This document shows positions 8,768 through 18,250 of a stretch of 64,000 nucleotides of DNA, piece by piece. The DNA is from an uncultured Dysgonomonas sp. Its GTDB lineage: Bacteria > Bacteroidota > Bacteroidia > Bacteroidales > Dysgonomonadaceae. The DNA is taken from positions 432,948 to 496,947 of the forward strand of contig NZ_LT599032.1 of the NCBI RefSeq assembly GCF_900079725.1, read 5' to 3'. Numbering within the stretch: position 1 is the stretch's first letter; every line of letters begins with the position of its first letter. The notes beneath the pieces are model-generated. The model saw only the letters and a list, made by a program, of their open reading frames with translations. It ran no database searches and was not told where the DNA came from. The translations under genes and the position numbers were made by a program.

Positions 8768-9916
8768 ATGAACAACTTCGCTTATGCAAATCCCGTCAAA
8801 ATCATATTCGGGAAAGATACAATCAAGGAAATAACAAACGAAATACCGCAAAGTAGCAAAGTATTGATAACTTACGGTGGTGGCAGTATCAAAAAGAACG
8901 GAGTATACGACCAGACAGTGAAAGCCCTCGAAGGCTTTGAATGGTACGAATTCGCAGGAATAGAGCCCAATCCGCATTATGAGACTTGCATGAAAGCTGT
9001 AGAGTTTATCAAGGAAAAAGGGATAACTTTCCTTCTGTCCGTTGGTGGAGGCTCGGTACTGGATGCTACTAAATTTATCGCGGCAGCAGCCCTTTTCGAG
9101 GGCAACGAACCGTGGGATATCCTGTCGAAAGGCAGCGAAATAAAAAAAGCGATGCCATTTGCCGATATTATCACTTTACCGGCCACAGGTTCGGAAATGA
9201 ACAATGGAGGTGTTATTACCCGTGTATCCACAGAGGAAAAACTCGCCTTTTCTTCCGACTTCACTTATCCGTTATTTTCTGTACTCGACCCTACAGTAAC
9301 ATTCAGTCTGCCTGTACGTCAGGTAGGGAACGGCGTTGTAGATGCATTTGTACATGTGATGGAGCAATATCTCACATATAGCGAGAGTAATTCCCTGCTG
9401 CAGGATAATATGGCCGAAGCCATCGTTAAAACACTGGTAGAAGAAGGTCCGAAAGCGTTGAGCGATCCCCATAATTATGATGTACGCGCAAATCTGATGT
9501 GGGCTTCGACATGGGCGCTCAACGGATGGATAAACTGCGGTGTGCCTCAGGACTGGGCTACACATATGATAGGCCATGAGATTACAGCATTCTACGGCTT
9601 AGACCATGCGCAAACATTAGCGATCGTATTGCCGGGAGTAATGACCGTGCTGAAAGAACAGAAGTCGAAGAAAATAATCCGTCTTGGCCGCGAAGTATTC
9701 GGCATACAAGGTGACGGAGCTATAGAGAAGACAATAAAAGCTGTAGAGAATTTCTTTGAAACAATGGGTGTTAAAACACATTTGTCTGACTATAACCTCG
9801 GTAACGAAGCCGTGGAAAAGGTAAGTAAACGGCTTGCCGAACGTGGCTGGAAGTTAGGCGAATGTCATAATATAACAGCCGATACAATAAAAGAGATACT
9901 TACATTGAGAAAATAA
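8768..9916 (+). CDS. Iron-containing alcohol dehydrogenase (butanol dehydrogenase/YqhD type)
   Basis: 382 residues from the ATG at 8768 (MNNFAYANPVKIIFGKDT), matching the usual N-terminus and length of YqhD/BdhA enzymes. Seen: the nucleotide-binding GGGSVLDATKFIAAAA, the PATGSEMNNGGVITR segment, and metal ligands in DAFVHVMEQY and ATHMIGHEITAFYGLDHAQTLAI. These enzymes reduce aldehydes with NAD(P)H in the cytosol, serving fermentation or aldehyde detoxification; the physiological substrate is not evident. Own promoter and terminator, so it is monocistronic. Confidence 0.92.
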   Translation: MNNFAYANPVKIIFGKDTIKEITNEIPQSSKVLITYGGGSIKKNGVYDQTVKALEGFEWYEFAGIEPNPHYETCMKAVEFIKEKGITFLLSVGGGSVLDATKFIAAAALFEGNEPWDILSKGSEIKKAMPFADIITLPATGSEMNNGGVITRVSTEEKLAFSSDFTYPLFSVLDPTVTFSLPVRQVGNGVVDAFVHVMEQYLTYSESNSLLQDNMAEAIVKTLVEEGPKALSDPHNYDVRANLMWASTWALNGWINCGVPQDWATHMIGHEITAFYGLDHAQTLAIVLPGVMTVLKEQKSKKIIRLGREVFGIQGDGAIEKTIKAVENFFETMGVKTHLSDYNLGNEAVEKVSKRLAERGWKLGECHNITADTIKEILTLRK

Positions 9917-9936
9917 TATTCTATTTTATTTAATAG

Positions 9937-9966
9937 AAAGAGTGAGGACTATGATTCTCACTCTTT
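9937..9966 (+). terminator. Terminator after alcohol dehydrogenase
   Basis: Perfect 10-bp stem AAAGAGTGAG / CTCACTCTTT with a 10-nt loop, 20 bp after the stop. Confidence 0.8.
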
Positions 9967-10026
9967 TGTTATTGACAGACCAATCAGAATTAAGCTTTGG
10001 TATAGAATTTGTAGTATGTTTTTTAC

Positions 10027-10034
10027 TACTTTTG
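10027..10034 (+). promoter_or_regulatory. -7 box (TACTTTTG) of mfd
   Basis: Exact TAnnTTTG match. It lies downstream of the first in-frame ATG (10016) and upstream of the TTG at 10064, which supports the TTG as the real start. Confidence 0.5.
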
Positions 10035-10063
10035 TATCCCGAAGATTAAATAAGTTTACTACA

Positions 10064-13000
10064 TTGAAATTAGCTGCTTTACAAGAGGTTTTCGAGTCTC
10101 ATAAAAACATATCTGCTGTTGTTAATATTTTGCCGAAGCATAAAAGCCTCTATGCAAAAGGACTACAAGGCTCATCGGCTGCGATGTTTGCAGCAGCCGT
10201 CTACCACAAAACGGACGATTGTTTCCTGTATATCCTGAACGACCTGGAAAGTGCAGGCTATTTTTATCACGACCTGATACAGATACTGGATACGGATAAA
10301 GTACTATTCTTCCCGTCAGCATATAAACGTGCCATCAAATACGGACAAATAGATACTGCAAACGAAATACTCCGTACCGAAGTGATGGGTAAATTACAGA
10401 CAGACAACAAGCATCTGATCATAATTACATATCCGGAAGCGCTCGCTGAGAAAGTTGTTGCAAAAAGTATTCTGGAAAAGAATACAATACACATCAATGT
10501 TAACGAAGAAGTAGACCGCGGCTTTGTATCAGAGATGCTGGATAGCTTCGGGTTCGAATATGTAGACTATGTTTACGAACCCGGGCAATACGCTATTAGA
10601 GGGAGTATTCTCGATGTATTCTCTTTTTCTTATGAATTCCCGTACCGTATCGACTTTTTCGGCGATGAAGTGAGCACAATACGCACATTCGATATAGAGA
10701 CACAATTGTCGAAAGAGCGTTTGCAACAGATACAGATTATACCTGATATGCAAAAATCCGATCTGGACAGGGACTCATTATTAAAACTGATTCCTAAAGA
10801 CAGCATAATCGGATTCAAAGACTTTGCATGGGCTGAAGAAAAAATAGAATCTGTCTACAATGACTCTGCAATTCTCGACAATCCCGAATATGAAAAAGAC
10901 ATACAGATTAAATTATCCAACAGGGAAGAATATGCAAACCTGATAAACGGATTCAGGCATATTCATTTCGGAGCAAGAGCAGGAGGTATACCCGAAGCAA
11001 CAATAGAGTTTGAAACAAACCTGCAACCACCCTTCCATAAAAACTTTGACCTGATAAGTGAGACTTTCCATAAAAATATAGAGAAAGGCTTCAGAATATA
11101 CATTCTGAGCGACAGTGAAAAGCAACATAAACGCCTGCAATCTATCTTCGAAGACAGGGGCGACAATATTACCTTCATACCGGTAGAAAGGACATTATCG
11201 GAAGGGTTCAGTGACGAAACATTGAAGATATGCTGTTTTACCGACCACCAGTTATTCGACCGCTATCATAAATATAACCTGAAATCGGACAGGGTGCGTT
11301 CCGGTAAGTTTGCCCTATCACTCAAAGAATTACAACAATTTCAGATAGGCGACTACATTGTTCATATCGACCACGGTGTAGGACAATTCGGCGGGCTTGT
11401 CCGCTCCGATATGAACGGGAAGATGCAGGAGCTTATCAAGCTGATATATCTCAACAACGATTCCATCTTTGTATCCCTGCATGCCCTTCATAAAATATCC
11501 AAATACAGAGGCAAAGAAGGCGAACCGCCTCGCATCAATAAACTGGGAACCGGCGCTTGGAACAAGATAAAGGAAAAGACCAAAAGCAAAGTAAAAGATA
11601 TTGCCCGCGACCTGATTCAATTATATGCTAAACGACGTCAGGAAGAAGGATTCAAGTTTTCTCCCGATTCATTCTTACAGCATGAATTGGAAGCATCCTT
11701 TATCTATGAGGATACTCCCGATCAGGTGAAAGCAACGGCCGACGTAAAACAGGATATGGAAAACAGTAAACCTATGGACCGGCTCATATGCGGAGATGTA
11801 GGTTTCGGCAAAACGGAAGTGGCTATCCGGGGGGCTTTTAAGGCTGTATCAGACAACAAACAAGTAGCTGTGCTAGTACCCACTACCGTACTGGCGTATC
11901 AGCATTACCAGACATTCAGGGAACGGCTGAAGGATTTTCCGTGCCGTGTAGAATACATCAGCCGTGCTCGCAGTGCAAACCAGATAAAAGAAACTCTGAA
12001 CGATCTGAAGGAGGGTAAGGTAGATGTACTGATAGGGACTCACCGCATAGTGAGTAAGGACATACAGTTTAAAGACCTTGGATTACTGATAATAGACGAG
12101 GAACAAAAATTCGGAGTAGCGGTAAAAGAAAAGCTGAAACAGATGAAATCGAATGTGGATACACTCACGATGACAGCCACTCCTATACCACGCACATTAC
12201 AGTTCTCTTTGATGGGTGCACGGGATTTATCTGCTATCACTACCCCACCGCCAAATCGCTACCCTATACAGACCGAAGTGCATACATTCGATCCGCATAT
12301 CATACGCGAAGCCATAGAATTTGAAATGAGCCGCAACGGTCAGGTATTTTTTATCAACAATCGTATAAAAAACATTTACGAACTGGAGGATATTATCCGG
12401 CGTGAGGTTCCTGATGCACGTGTAGTAGTCGGTCACGGACAAATGGACCCTGCCAAACTGGAATCGGTAATTATAGATTTCGTAAACCATGAATATGACG
12501 TATTGATCGCCACATCCATCATAGAATCGGGAATAGACATACCGAATGCAAATACAATCATCGTAAACAATGCACAGAACTTCGGGTTGAGCGATTTACA
12601 CCAGCTTCGCGGACGTGTGGGGCGAAGCAATAAGAAGGCTTTTGCATACCTCCTTGCTCCTCCCCTCCATACATTGACACCCGAAGCCAGAAGGCGTTTG
12701 CAGGCAATAGAAAATTTTTCCGAGCTTGGTCACGGATTCCATATAGCCATGCAGGATTTGGATATACGGGGTGCAGGAAACCTACTCGGAGCAGAGCAAA
12801 GCGGATTTATCGCCGATTTAGGATATGAAGTATATCAAAAAATATTGACAGAAGCGGTTAACGAACTGAAGAATGACGAATTTGCTGACATCTACCATGA
12901 AACCGATGGCGATGAAAAAATAGCCGGAGATAACTTTGTGGACGACGTACAGATAGAAAGCGATCTGGAATTACTTTTCCCTGCCACATATATACCAAAC

Positions 13001-13390
13001 GATTCGGAACGCATCACGCTTTATCGTGAACTGGATAATATGGAACGCGAAACAGATGTGCAAAACTTCATATTACGGCTCGAAGACCGCTTCGGTAAAA
13101 TACCGCCCGAAGGTCGCGAACTAATCATGGTTGTTCGTTTACGAATACTGGCAAAAACACTCGGTATAGAAAAGGTGGTACTGAAAGGCGGACGTATGAG
13201 CCTGTTCCTTATCTCCAATCCGGAGTCACCCTACTATCAGTCGAAAGCCTTTGATAAACTACTGGATTATATACAGAAATATCCGCGCAGTTGCGAGCTG
13301 AAAGAACGTAACGGTAAACGCTCGGTAAGTATTCAGCATATTCCGAATGTAGAGACGGCTTGTATGGCCTTGATGGAGATAATAGGTTAA
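10064..13390 (+). CDS. mfd: Transcription-repair coupling factor Mfd
   Basis: About 1108 residues from the TTG at 10064 (first residues MKLAALQEVF when read as initiator), which matches the N-terminus of relatives; the in-frame ATG at 10016 lies upstream of the likely promoter box. Domains in order: UvrB-like N-terminal module, RNA-polymerase interaction domain (FQIGDYIVHIDHGVGQFGG), a RecA-like translocase pair with Walker A GDVGFGKTE, a DEEQ box (IIDEEQKFGV), TATPIPRTL and the motif VI region LRGRVGRSNKKAFAYLL, then the C-terminal TRCF domain. The protein removes RNA polymerase stalled at lesions and recruits UvrA for excision repair. Cytosolic, monocistronic. Confidence 0.97.
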   Translation: MKLAALQEVFESHKNISAVVNILPKHKSLYAKGLQGSSAAMFAAAVYHKTDDCFLYILNDLESAGYFYHDLIQILDTDKVLFFPSAYKRAIKYGQIDTANEILRTEVMGKLQTDNKHLIIITYPEALAEKVVAKSILEKNTIHINVNEEVDRGFVSEMLDSFGFEYVDYVYEPGQYAIRGSILDVFSFSYEFPYRIDFFGDEVSTIRTFDIETQLSKERLQQIQIIPDMQKSDLDRDSLLKLIPKDSIIGFKDFAWAEEKIESVYNDSAILDNPEYEKDIQIKLSNREEYANLINGFRHIHFGARAGGIPEATIEFETNLQPPFHKNFDLISETFHKNIEKGFRIYILSDSEKQHKRLQSIFEDRGDNITFIPVERTLSEGFSDETLKICCFTDHQLFDRYHKYNLKSDRVRSGKFALSLKELQQFQIGDYIVHIDHGVGQFGGLVRSDMNGKMQELIKLIYLNNDSIFVSLHALHKISKYRGKEGEPPRINKLGTGAWNKIKEKTKSKVKDIARDLIQLYAKRRQEEGFKFSPDSFLQHELEASFIYEDTPDQVKATADVKQDMENSKPMDRLICGDVGFGKTEVAIRGAFKAVSDNKQVAVLVPTTVLAYQHYQTFRERLKDFPCRVEYISRARSANQIKETLNDLKEGKVDVLIGTHRIVSKDIQFKDLGLLIIDEEQKFGVAVKEKLKQMKSNVDTLTMTATPIPRTLQFSLMGARDLSAITTPPPNRYPIQTEVHTFDPHIIREAIEFEMSRNGQVFFINNRIKNIYELEDIIRREVPDARVVVGHGQMDPAKLESVIIDFVNHEYDVLIATSIIESGIDIPNANTIIVNNAQNFGLSDLHQLRGRVGRSNKKAFAYLLAPPLHTLTPEARRRLQAIENFSELGHGFHIAMQDLDIRGAGNLLGAEQSGFIADLGYEVYQKILTEAVNELKNDEFADIYHETDGDEKIAGDNFVDDVQIESDLELLFPATYIPNDSERITLYRELDNMERETDVQNFILRLEDRFGKIPPEGRELIMVVRLRILAKTLGIEKVVLKGGRMSLFLISNPESPYYQSKAFDKLLDYIQKYPRSCELKERNGKRSVSIQHIPNVETACMALMEIIG

Positions 13391-13504
13391 AATGTGTAGG
13401 TATATTAAAAAGACGAATGCGTACATCTAAAATGAATAATTATTCTACATTTATTTAGAAAAAATAGTAATATCTTGCAGTTCTAAATTTTGTAACTGAT
13501 TATC

Positions 13505-14680
13505 ATGATTAAGACACAACAGCGAATAGATGTCGCAGATGCCCTGAGAGGATTCTCCATCATGGGAATTTTTCTCCTTCACAGTATTGAACATTTCAAT
13601 TTTTATTCATTTCCGGAGGTCGACAGTCCCTGGTTACAGTTTACTGACAAATCTATATGGGATTCCCTTTTCTTTATTTTTGGAGGGAAAGCCTATGGCA
13701 TTTTTGCCCTTTTGTTTGGATTCAGTTTCTTTATACAGGACAACAACCAGTTGCAACGAGGAAATGATTTTAGACTGCGTTTCCTGTGGCGGCTATTCCT
13801 CTTATTCATTTGGGGAAATATTAATGCCATGTTTTTCACAGGTGAAATATTGGTGCTTTATTCCATTGTCGGCATATCACTCATCTTTGTGGCCCGGCTA
13901 AAGATTAAGACTGTCGTTATCATTGCTACAATACTCATATTACAGCCGATGGAATGGGGTAAACTCTTTTACGCCTTATTCAATCCGAATTATATTCCGG
14001 CAGAACCTTTGGCCAATTATTACTGGGCGCAGGCATATCCGGTACAAAGTAATGGAACTTTCCTTGAAACAGTAAAGATGAATCTTTGGGACGGACAGCT
14101 AGCCAGTCTCGCTTGGGCATGGGAAAATGCCCGTTTCTTCCAGACTCCGGCCCTATTTATGTTCGGTATGGTAATGGGAAAAGCAGGCCTATTGCTATAC
14201 AATGAAAAGAACAGCCGCTTCTGGATGAGAGCTTTAGTTGTCGGAATTATTTGCTTTTTCCCGTTAAACGGTTTGGCAAACATGCTTTCCGGATTTATAG
14301 AGAACAAGGCAATATTAACACCTTTGCGGTTAATTATTAGATCACTGGCTAATATGGGCTTTATGGCATTTCTAGTGTCCCTGATAATTCTTGTTTACTA
14401 TCATACCGTTAAAGGCCATAGCTGGTTGGATAAACTTCGCCCTTATGGAAAGATGACACTGACTAATTATATTATGCAATCTGTTATAGGTTCATTTATT
14501 TTCTATAACTGGGGATTAGGTATGCACAATAAACTGGGAATAACTTATTCATTCTTGCTGGGAATAGTACTATTTATATTGCAATACTTCTTCTGCTGCT
14601 GGTGGATGAAAAACCACAAACATGGACCACTGGAATATGTATGGAAAAAACTGACCTGGATAGGTGTAAAGAAAAAATAA
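13505..14680 (+). CDS. DUF418 family multi-pass membrane protein
   Basis: 391 residues with about ten hydrophobic segments. The opening IDVADALRGFSIMGIFLLHS is the typical DUF418/acyltransferase-3-like N-terminus, and the C-terminal third has the DUF418 pattern LRPYGKMTLTNYIMQSVIGSFIF. The family is an uncharacterised inner-membrane group distantly related to acyltransferases. Followed 21 bp later by a VOC-family gene, with a shared terminator, so the two are probably one operon. Confidence 0.85.
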   Translation: MIKTQQRIDVADALRGFSIMGIFLLHSIEHFNFYSFPEVDSPWLQFTDKSIWDSLFFIFGGKAYGIFALLFGFSFFIQDNNQLQRGNDFRLRFLWRLFLLFIWGNINAMFFTGEILVLYSIVGISLIFVARLKIKTVVIIATILILQPMEWGKLFYALFNPNYIPAEPLANYYWAQAYPVQSNGTFLETVKMNLWDGQLASLAWAWENARFFQTPALFMFGMVMGKAGLLLYNEKNSRFWMRALVVGIICFFPLNGLANMLSGFIENKAILTPLRLIIRSLANMGFMAFLVSLIILVYYHTVKGHSWLDKLRPYGKMTLTNYIMQSVIGSFIFYNWGLGMHNKLGITYSFLLGIVLFILQYFFCCWWMKNHKHGPLEYVWKKLTWIGVKKK

Positions 14681-14701
14681 TCATATATCAGGAACTTTAA
14701 T

Positions 14702-15100
14702 ATGAGTACAGGTTTTGAAACCAAGTTATCAATAAAAAAGATCAATATTGTAATAGATTGTGCTGATGCAGGTATCATGGCCGATTTTTATAGTAAGCTA
14801 TTAGATTGGGAATGGACACATCCACAGGCAAACGGGTGGGCGGCAATTACATCCCTATCAGGTACAGTAATTGCATTTCAGGAAGTAGAGGGCTATGAAG
14901 CTCCAGTATGGCCATGGACGCAAGGAAAACAAGGACAAATGCTACATCTCGACTTCTATGTAGATAACTTGGAGGAAGCTGTACAAACAGCTATTAAATA
15001 CGGTGCTAAACTTGCAGAAGAGCAATATTTCAGAACATCAAGAACGATGATTGACCCTGCGGGACACCCTTTCTGCCTCGATACCGATGAGCCGGAATAA
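14702..15100 (+). CDS. VOC (glyoxalase/bleomycin resistance) family protein
   Basis: 132 residues forming two beta-alpha-beta-beta-beta repeats: INIVIDCADAGIMADFYSKLL in the first and MLHLDFYVDNLEEAVQTAIKYGAKL in the second, ending in the usual RTMIDPAGHPFCLD. VOC proteins are metal-dependent enzymes or binding proteins of many kinds; the substrate is not predictable here. The His in LHLDF and the acidic C-terminal residues are possible metal ligands. Confidence 0.85.
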   Translation: MSTGFETKLSIKKINIVIDCADAGIMADFYSKLLDWEWTHPQANGWAAITSLSGTVIAFQEVEGYEAPVWPWTQGKQGQMLHLDFYVDNLEEAVQTAIKYGAKLAEEQYFRTSRTMIDPAGHPFCLDTDEPE

Positions 15101-15130
15101 ATAATAATATCTCATCATTTACATAAACAC

Positions 15131-15163
15131 AAAAAAGGAGAAGATTTCGATCTTCTCCTTTTT
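15131..15163. terminator. Bidirectional terminator
   Basis: Perfect hairpin AAAAAGGAGAAGAT / ATCTTCTCCTTTTT with a TTCG tetraloop. A-run on the left and T-run on the right let it serve both the rightward VOC gene and the leftward DUF4293 gene. Confidence 0.85.
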
Positions 15164-15180
15164 AAATTATTTCTTCTTTA

Positions 15181-15639
15181 TTACCGTATACGATCTAACG
15201 ATTTTACCAGCTTTTCATCTTTCTTTATCCGGGAAATAGCCAACAAATTAAAAATAAGCGCTACAACAGGGAGTATAATGCCGAATTGGAGATTTATAGT
15301 ATAAGCACTATCTATCTTACCTAGAAATGCATTCAGATATACCATCGCAGTAATGTAATACACAACGATTAGAAGAGCAGTGATATACCCTATGTTTATT
15401 TGTAACTTTCTTTTCTTATAAAGAAAGATATTGACCAATGCCAATAACCCACTTATAACAGCAAAAATAAGAACTCCCCATGTAGGAAATTCACCACCAA
15501 AGACTTTCCCTATACCAAATGAATAATACGTAATTACCAACTTACCCCCATCAACGATTTCTATCAAAGGACATAAAGCTGTCACCCCCATTAAAATAGC
15601 TGTCAGCAGTAAAAATATCGTTTGTATACGCTGTATCAT
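15181..15639 (-). CDS. DUF4293 family membrane protein
   Basis: 152 residues with four predicted membrane helices (about 8-25, 50-70, 77-98, 117-137). The start MIQRIQTIFLLLTAILM is characteristic of DUF4293, a Bacteroidetes-restricted family of unknown role. Stop-to-start gap of 5 bp to rpoZ places it in the bamD-rpoZ-DUF4293 operon. Confidence 0.85.
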   Translation of the reverse strand: MIQRIQTIFLLLTAILMGVTALCPLIEIVDGGKLVITYYSFGIGKVFGGEFPTWGVLIFAVISGLLALVNIFLYKKRKLQINIGYITALLIVVYYITAMVYLNAFLGKIDSAYTINLQFGIILPVVALIFNLLAISRIKKDEKLVKSLDRIR

Positions 15640-15644
15640 TATTA

Positions 15645-15977
15645 TTAGAAGTTGTCTTTATCCTTATTTGGATTCCTGTAATAAAGTTTACCTTCTGTAT
15701 ATTCCTGAGCAGCGATCAGCGTTGCTTTAGGCAGCTTCTCATAATAACGGGAAATTTCTATTTGTTCTCTGTTTTCGAAAACTTCTTCCAGATTATCGTT
15801 ATATGAAGCAAATTCCTGCAACTTTTTATCCAAATCCTGTTTCATTTCCACAGAGATCTGATTAGAACGTTTTGATATGATTCTCACAGTTTCATATACA
15901 TTACCTGTATCTTCCGACAAAGTCATCATATCTCTGGTTACTGTATTGCTGGCTGCATTTGATTTTCTGTAATCCAT
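15645..15977 (-). CDS. rpoZ: RNA polymerase omega subunit (Rpb6-like)
   Basis: 110 residues. The sequence MDYRKSNAASNTVTRDM, then TGNVYETVRIISKRSNQIS and LEEVFENREQIEISRYYEKL, is the Bacteroidetes omega/Rpb6 form, longer and divergent from the proteobacterial subunit. Omega helps fold and hold the beta' subunit. It lies between bamD and DUF4293 in a leftward operon, an arrangement familiar in Bacteroidales. Confidence 0.88.
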   Translation of the reverse strand: MDYRKSNAASNTVTRDMMTLSEDTGNVYETVRIISKRSNQISVEMKQDLDKKLQEFASYNDNLEEVFENREQIEISRYYEKLPKATLIAAQEYTEGKLYYRNPNKDKDNF

Positions 15978-16013
15978 TTTAATCCTTTAATTTATATTAG
16001 TAGAATATTTTGC

Positions 16014-16865
16014 TTATTTACTTAATTCTTGTTGTACTGCCTCATTGGTGATCTGATCGGCTTCCTGTCCAAGCGCTTTTAAAGCCTGACGGTAGTATCT
16101 TTCACTTTCTTTGAGGTATTTTCCGCTAGGAAACATATTCTTATAGTTGAAATGTTCGTCCATTAATTCACGGTAGCGGGTAGGTTTCTTTTCTTCAATA
16201 CTGTAATATGCCAGTTCATATCTTGATCTCACAATTAGTATCTGAAATTCTTCTGAAAACTCCGAAAACGGGTAATTCTTCAGCGCTTCACGCGATGTAA
16301 CGATACAAGACTCATAATTATTACCCATATACAACCCTAAGTTGAAATAAAGGCGGGCAGCCAAAAACTCTTTATATGACAGTTTTTCCTGCAGTTTGAA
16401 CATCAAATCCTGAGCTTCGGGAGCCTTTTCACTTTGAGGGAAATACTCTAGAAAATTTTGGAATTCCTGGATCCCCCTTATCGTACTTGTCTGATCTAAA
16501 CGGGCATCAGGTGAATCAAGATAGAGACCATATGCGGCATTAAACCTCGCGAGTTCGGTGTAATCCCCTTTAGGGAATTTGTTATAGTATCTTGTATAAT
16601 ACTGAGTTGCTGTAGTATAATCTTTGTCGTAGAAATAGGCCTGAGCCATCAAAAATAAAATTTCCTGCTCTTTGGATGAGCCTGTGTATGTAGAAAGAAT
16701 TTCATCCAACAAAGTAGTTGTTCTACCATATTTCTTTTCATCAAAATATTTCTTGGCATATGTATATTTCAGCTCGGCATCACGGCTTTTCAGTATTTTA
16801 TTATACTCTCCACACGAAGCTAGTAATAAGGCCAATAATAGTGTACACAGAATTTTAATCTTCAT
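16014..16865 (-). CDS. bamD: Outer-membrane assembly lipoprotein BamD
   Basis: 283 residues from the ATG at 16865. The upstream extension begins at a TTG only 12 bp from the promoter box, so the ATG is preferred. Lipoprotein signal with lipobox LLASC (cysteine near residue 18), followed by TPR helices (YTYAKKYFDEKKYGRTTTLL; ILFLMAQAYFYDKDYTTATQ). BamD is an essential part of the BAM complex that inserts beta-barrels such as the receptors in this window. First gene of bamD-rpoZ-DUF4293. Confidence 0.9.
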   Translation of the reverse strand: MKIKILCTLLLALLLASCGEYNKILKSRDAELKYTYAKKYFDEKKYGRTTTLLDEILSTYTGSSKEQEILFLMAQAYFYDKDYTTATQYYTRYYNKFPKGDYTELARFNAAYGLYLDSPDARLDQTSTIRGIQEFQNFLEYFPQSEKAPEAQDLMFKLQEKLSYKEFLAARLYFNLGLYMGNNYESCIVTSREALKNYPFSEFSEEFQILIVRSRYELAYYSIEEKKPTRYRELMDEHFNYKNMFPSGKYLKESERYYRQALKALGQEADQITNEAVQQELSK

Positions 16866-16885
16866 TCTACTCAAAAATTAGTTTG

Positions 16886-16893
16886 CAAATTTA
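16886..16893 (-). promoter_or_regulatory. -7 box of the bamD operon
   Basis: On the minus strand reads TAAATTTG, an exact TAnnTTTG match about 21 bp before the bamD ATG. Confidence 0.55.
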
Positions 16894-16959
16894 CACAAAG
16901 CTTTTATAATTTGAAAATAAACTTTTACAATTATGTTTTTTTGAGATTAATAGCTATCA

Positions 16960-18174
16960 TTAGCCAAACATGGTTACTACCCGTTTTATACCTTCAATAA
17001 GCTTATCTATCTCTTCCTTTGTATTATAAAATGCAATCGAAATCCTCACAGTACCTTCTATACCAAGCTCTTCCATTAGTGGCTGGGCACAATGGTGGCC
17101 TGTGCGAACGGCTATTCCCATTTTATCCAAAAGCATTCCCATATCGTAATGATGAATATTTCCTATAAGGAACGAAATAACACTGCTCTTATTGTCAGAA
17201 GTGCCGAAAATACGGATATTTTCTATTTTCTTCAATTCATCGGTACAATAGTTTAATAACTGATCTTCGTATTCTTTTATTGAGTCCAGACCTATATTTT
17301 TTATATAGCCTATAGCTTTTGCGAAGGCTATTACATCCGGATAATTAGGTGTACCGGCTTCAAATTTGAATGGTAATTCATTGAATGTCGTCTTCTTGAA
17401 CGACACCTGACTTATCATTTCTCCTCCTCCCTGATAAGGTGGCATCTGGTTCAGCCACTTCTCTTTTCCGTAAAGTACCCCTACTCCATTCGGTCCATAT
17501 ACTTTGTGCGCCGAGAAAACAAGAAAGTCACAATCGAGTTTTTGCACATCCACCTCCATGTGTTGCACAGACTGTGCTGCATCTATTAGCACCGGAATAT
17601 CGTGACTATGCGCAATCTCAATAATATCTTCTATCGGATTCACTGTACCTAATACATTGGATATATGCATGACCGATACTAAGCGAGTCTTTGGTGATAT
17701 GAGCTTTTTGAACTCATCCATCCTCAGCTCACCTTTTTCGTTGATCGGAATAACCTTTAACCGTATGCCTCTTATCTCTTCCTGCAATTGCCAGGAAACA
17801 ATATTAGCGTGATGCTCCATTACTGAAATGATAATTTCATCACCTTCTTTGCAAAACTGCTGGCAAAAACTATGTGCCACCAGATTGATAGATTCTGTAG
17901 TACCTTTGGTAAAGATAATTTCCCTACTATGCTTTGCATTAATGAATTGCTGCACCACAGCACGCGATTCCTCTGCCAAATCAGTGGCCTGTTGGCTTAA
18001 ACGATGTACACCACGATGCACATTTGCATTCGTGGTGTAATATACTTTTTCTACTTCTTCTACTACGCATTTTGGTTTTTGAGTGGTGGCACCATTATCG
18101 AAATAGATAAGTGGCTTACCATAGACGGTAGTAGACAAAATAGGAAAATCAGCTCTTATTTTTTCAATATCCAT
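16960..18174 (-). CDS. sufS: SufS-type cysteine desulfurase
   Basis: 404 residues, full length. PLP-binding lysine in FSAHKVYGPNGVGVLYG, catalytic cysteine in RTGHHCAQPLME, and the PLP-site VMEHHANIVSWQ are all present. The enzyme strips sulfur from cysteine and passes it as a persulfide to the SUF scaffold for Fe-S cluster assembly. Downstream of sufC and sufD with a 76-bp gap that contains a 7-bp tandem repeat. Confidence 0.95.
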   Translation of the reverse strand: MDIEKIRADFPILSTTVYGKPLIYFDNGATTQKPKCVVEEVEKVYYTTNANVHRGVHRLSQQATDLAEESRAVVQQFINAKHSREIIFTKGTTESINLVAHSFCQQFCKEGDEIIISVMEHHANIVSWQLQEEIRGIRLKVIPINEKGELRMDEFKKLISPKTRLVSVMHISNVLGTVNPIEDIIEIAHSHDIPVLIDAAQSVQHMEVDVQKLDCDFLVFSAHKVYGPNGVGVLYGKEKWLNQMPPYQGGGEMISQVSFKKTTFNELPFKFEAGTPNYPDVIAFAKAIGYIKNIGLDSIKEYEDQLLNYCTDELKKIENIRIFGTSDNKSSVISFLIGNIHHYDMGMLLDKMGIAVRTGHHCAQPLMEELGIEGTVRISIAFYNTKEEIDKLIEGIKRVVTMFG

Positions 18175-18181
18175 TTTTCTT

Positions 18182-18202
18182 AGTTAGCAGTTAGCAGTTA
18201 GC
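18182..18202. repeat. Short tandem repeat between sufD and sufS
   Basis: Three exact copies of AGTTAGC. A simple-sequence filler; no function apparent. Confidence 0.7.
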
Positions 18203-18250
18203 AATCTGTAGCAGATTGTAACTCATAACTTAAATTTATAACCACTAATC

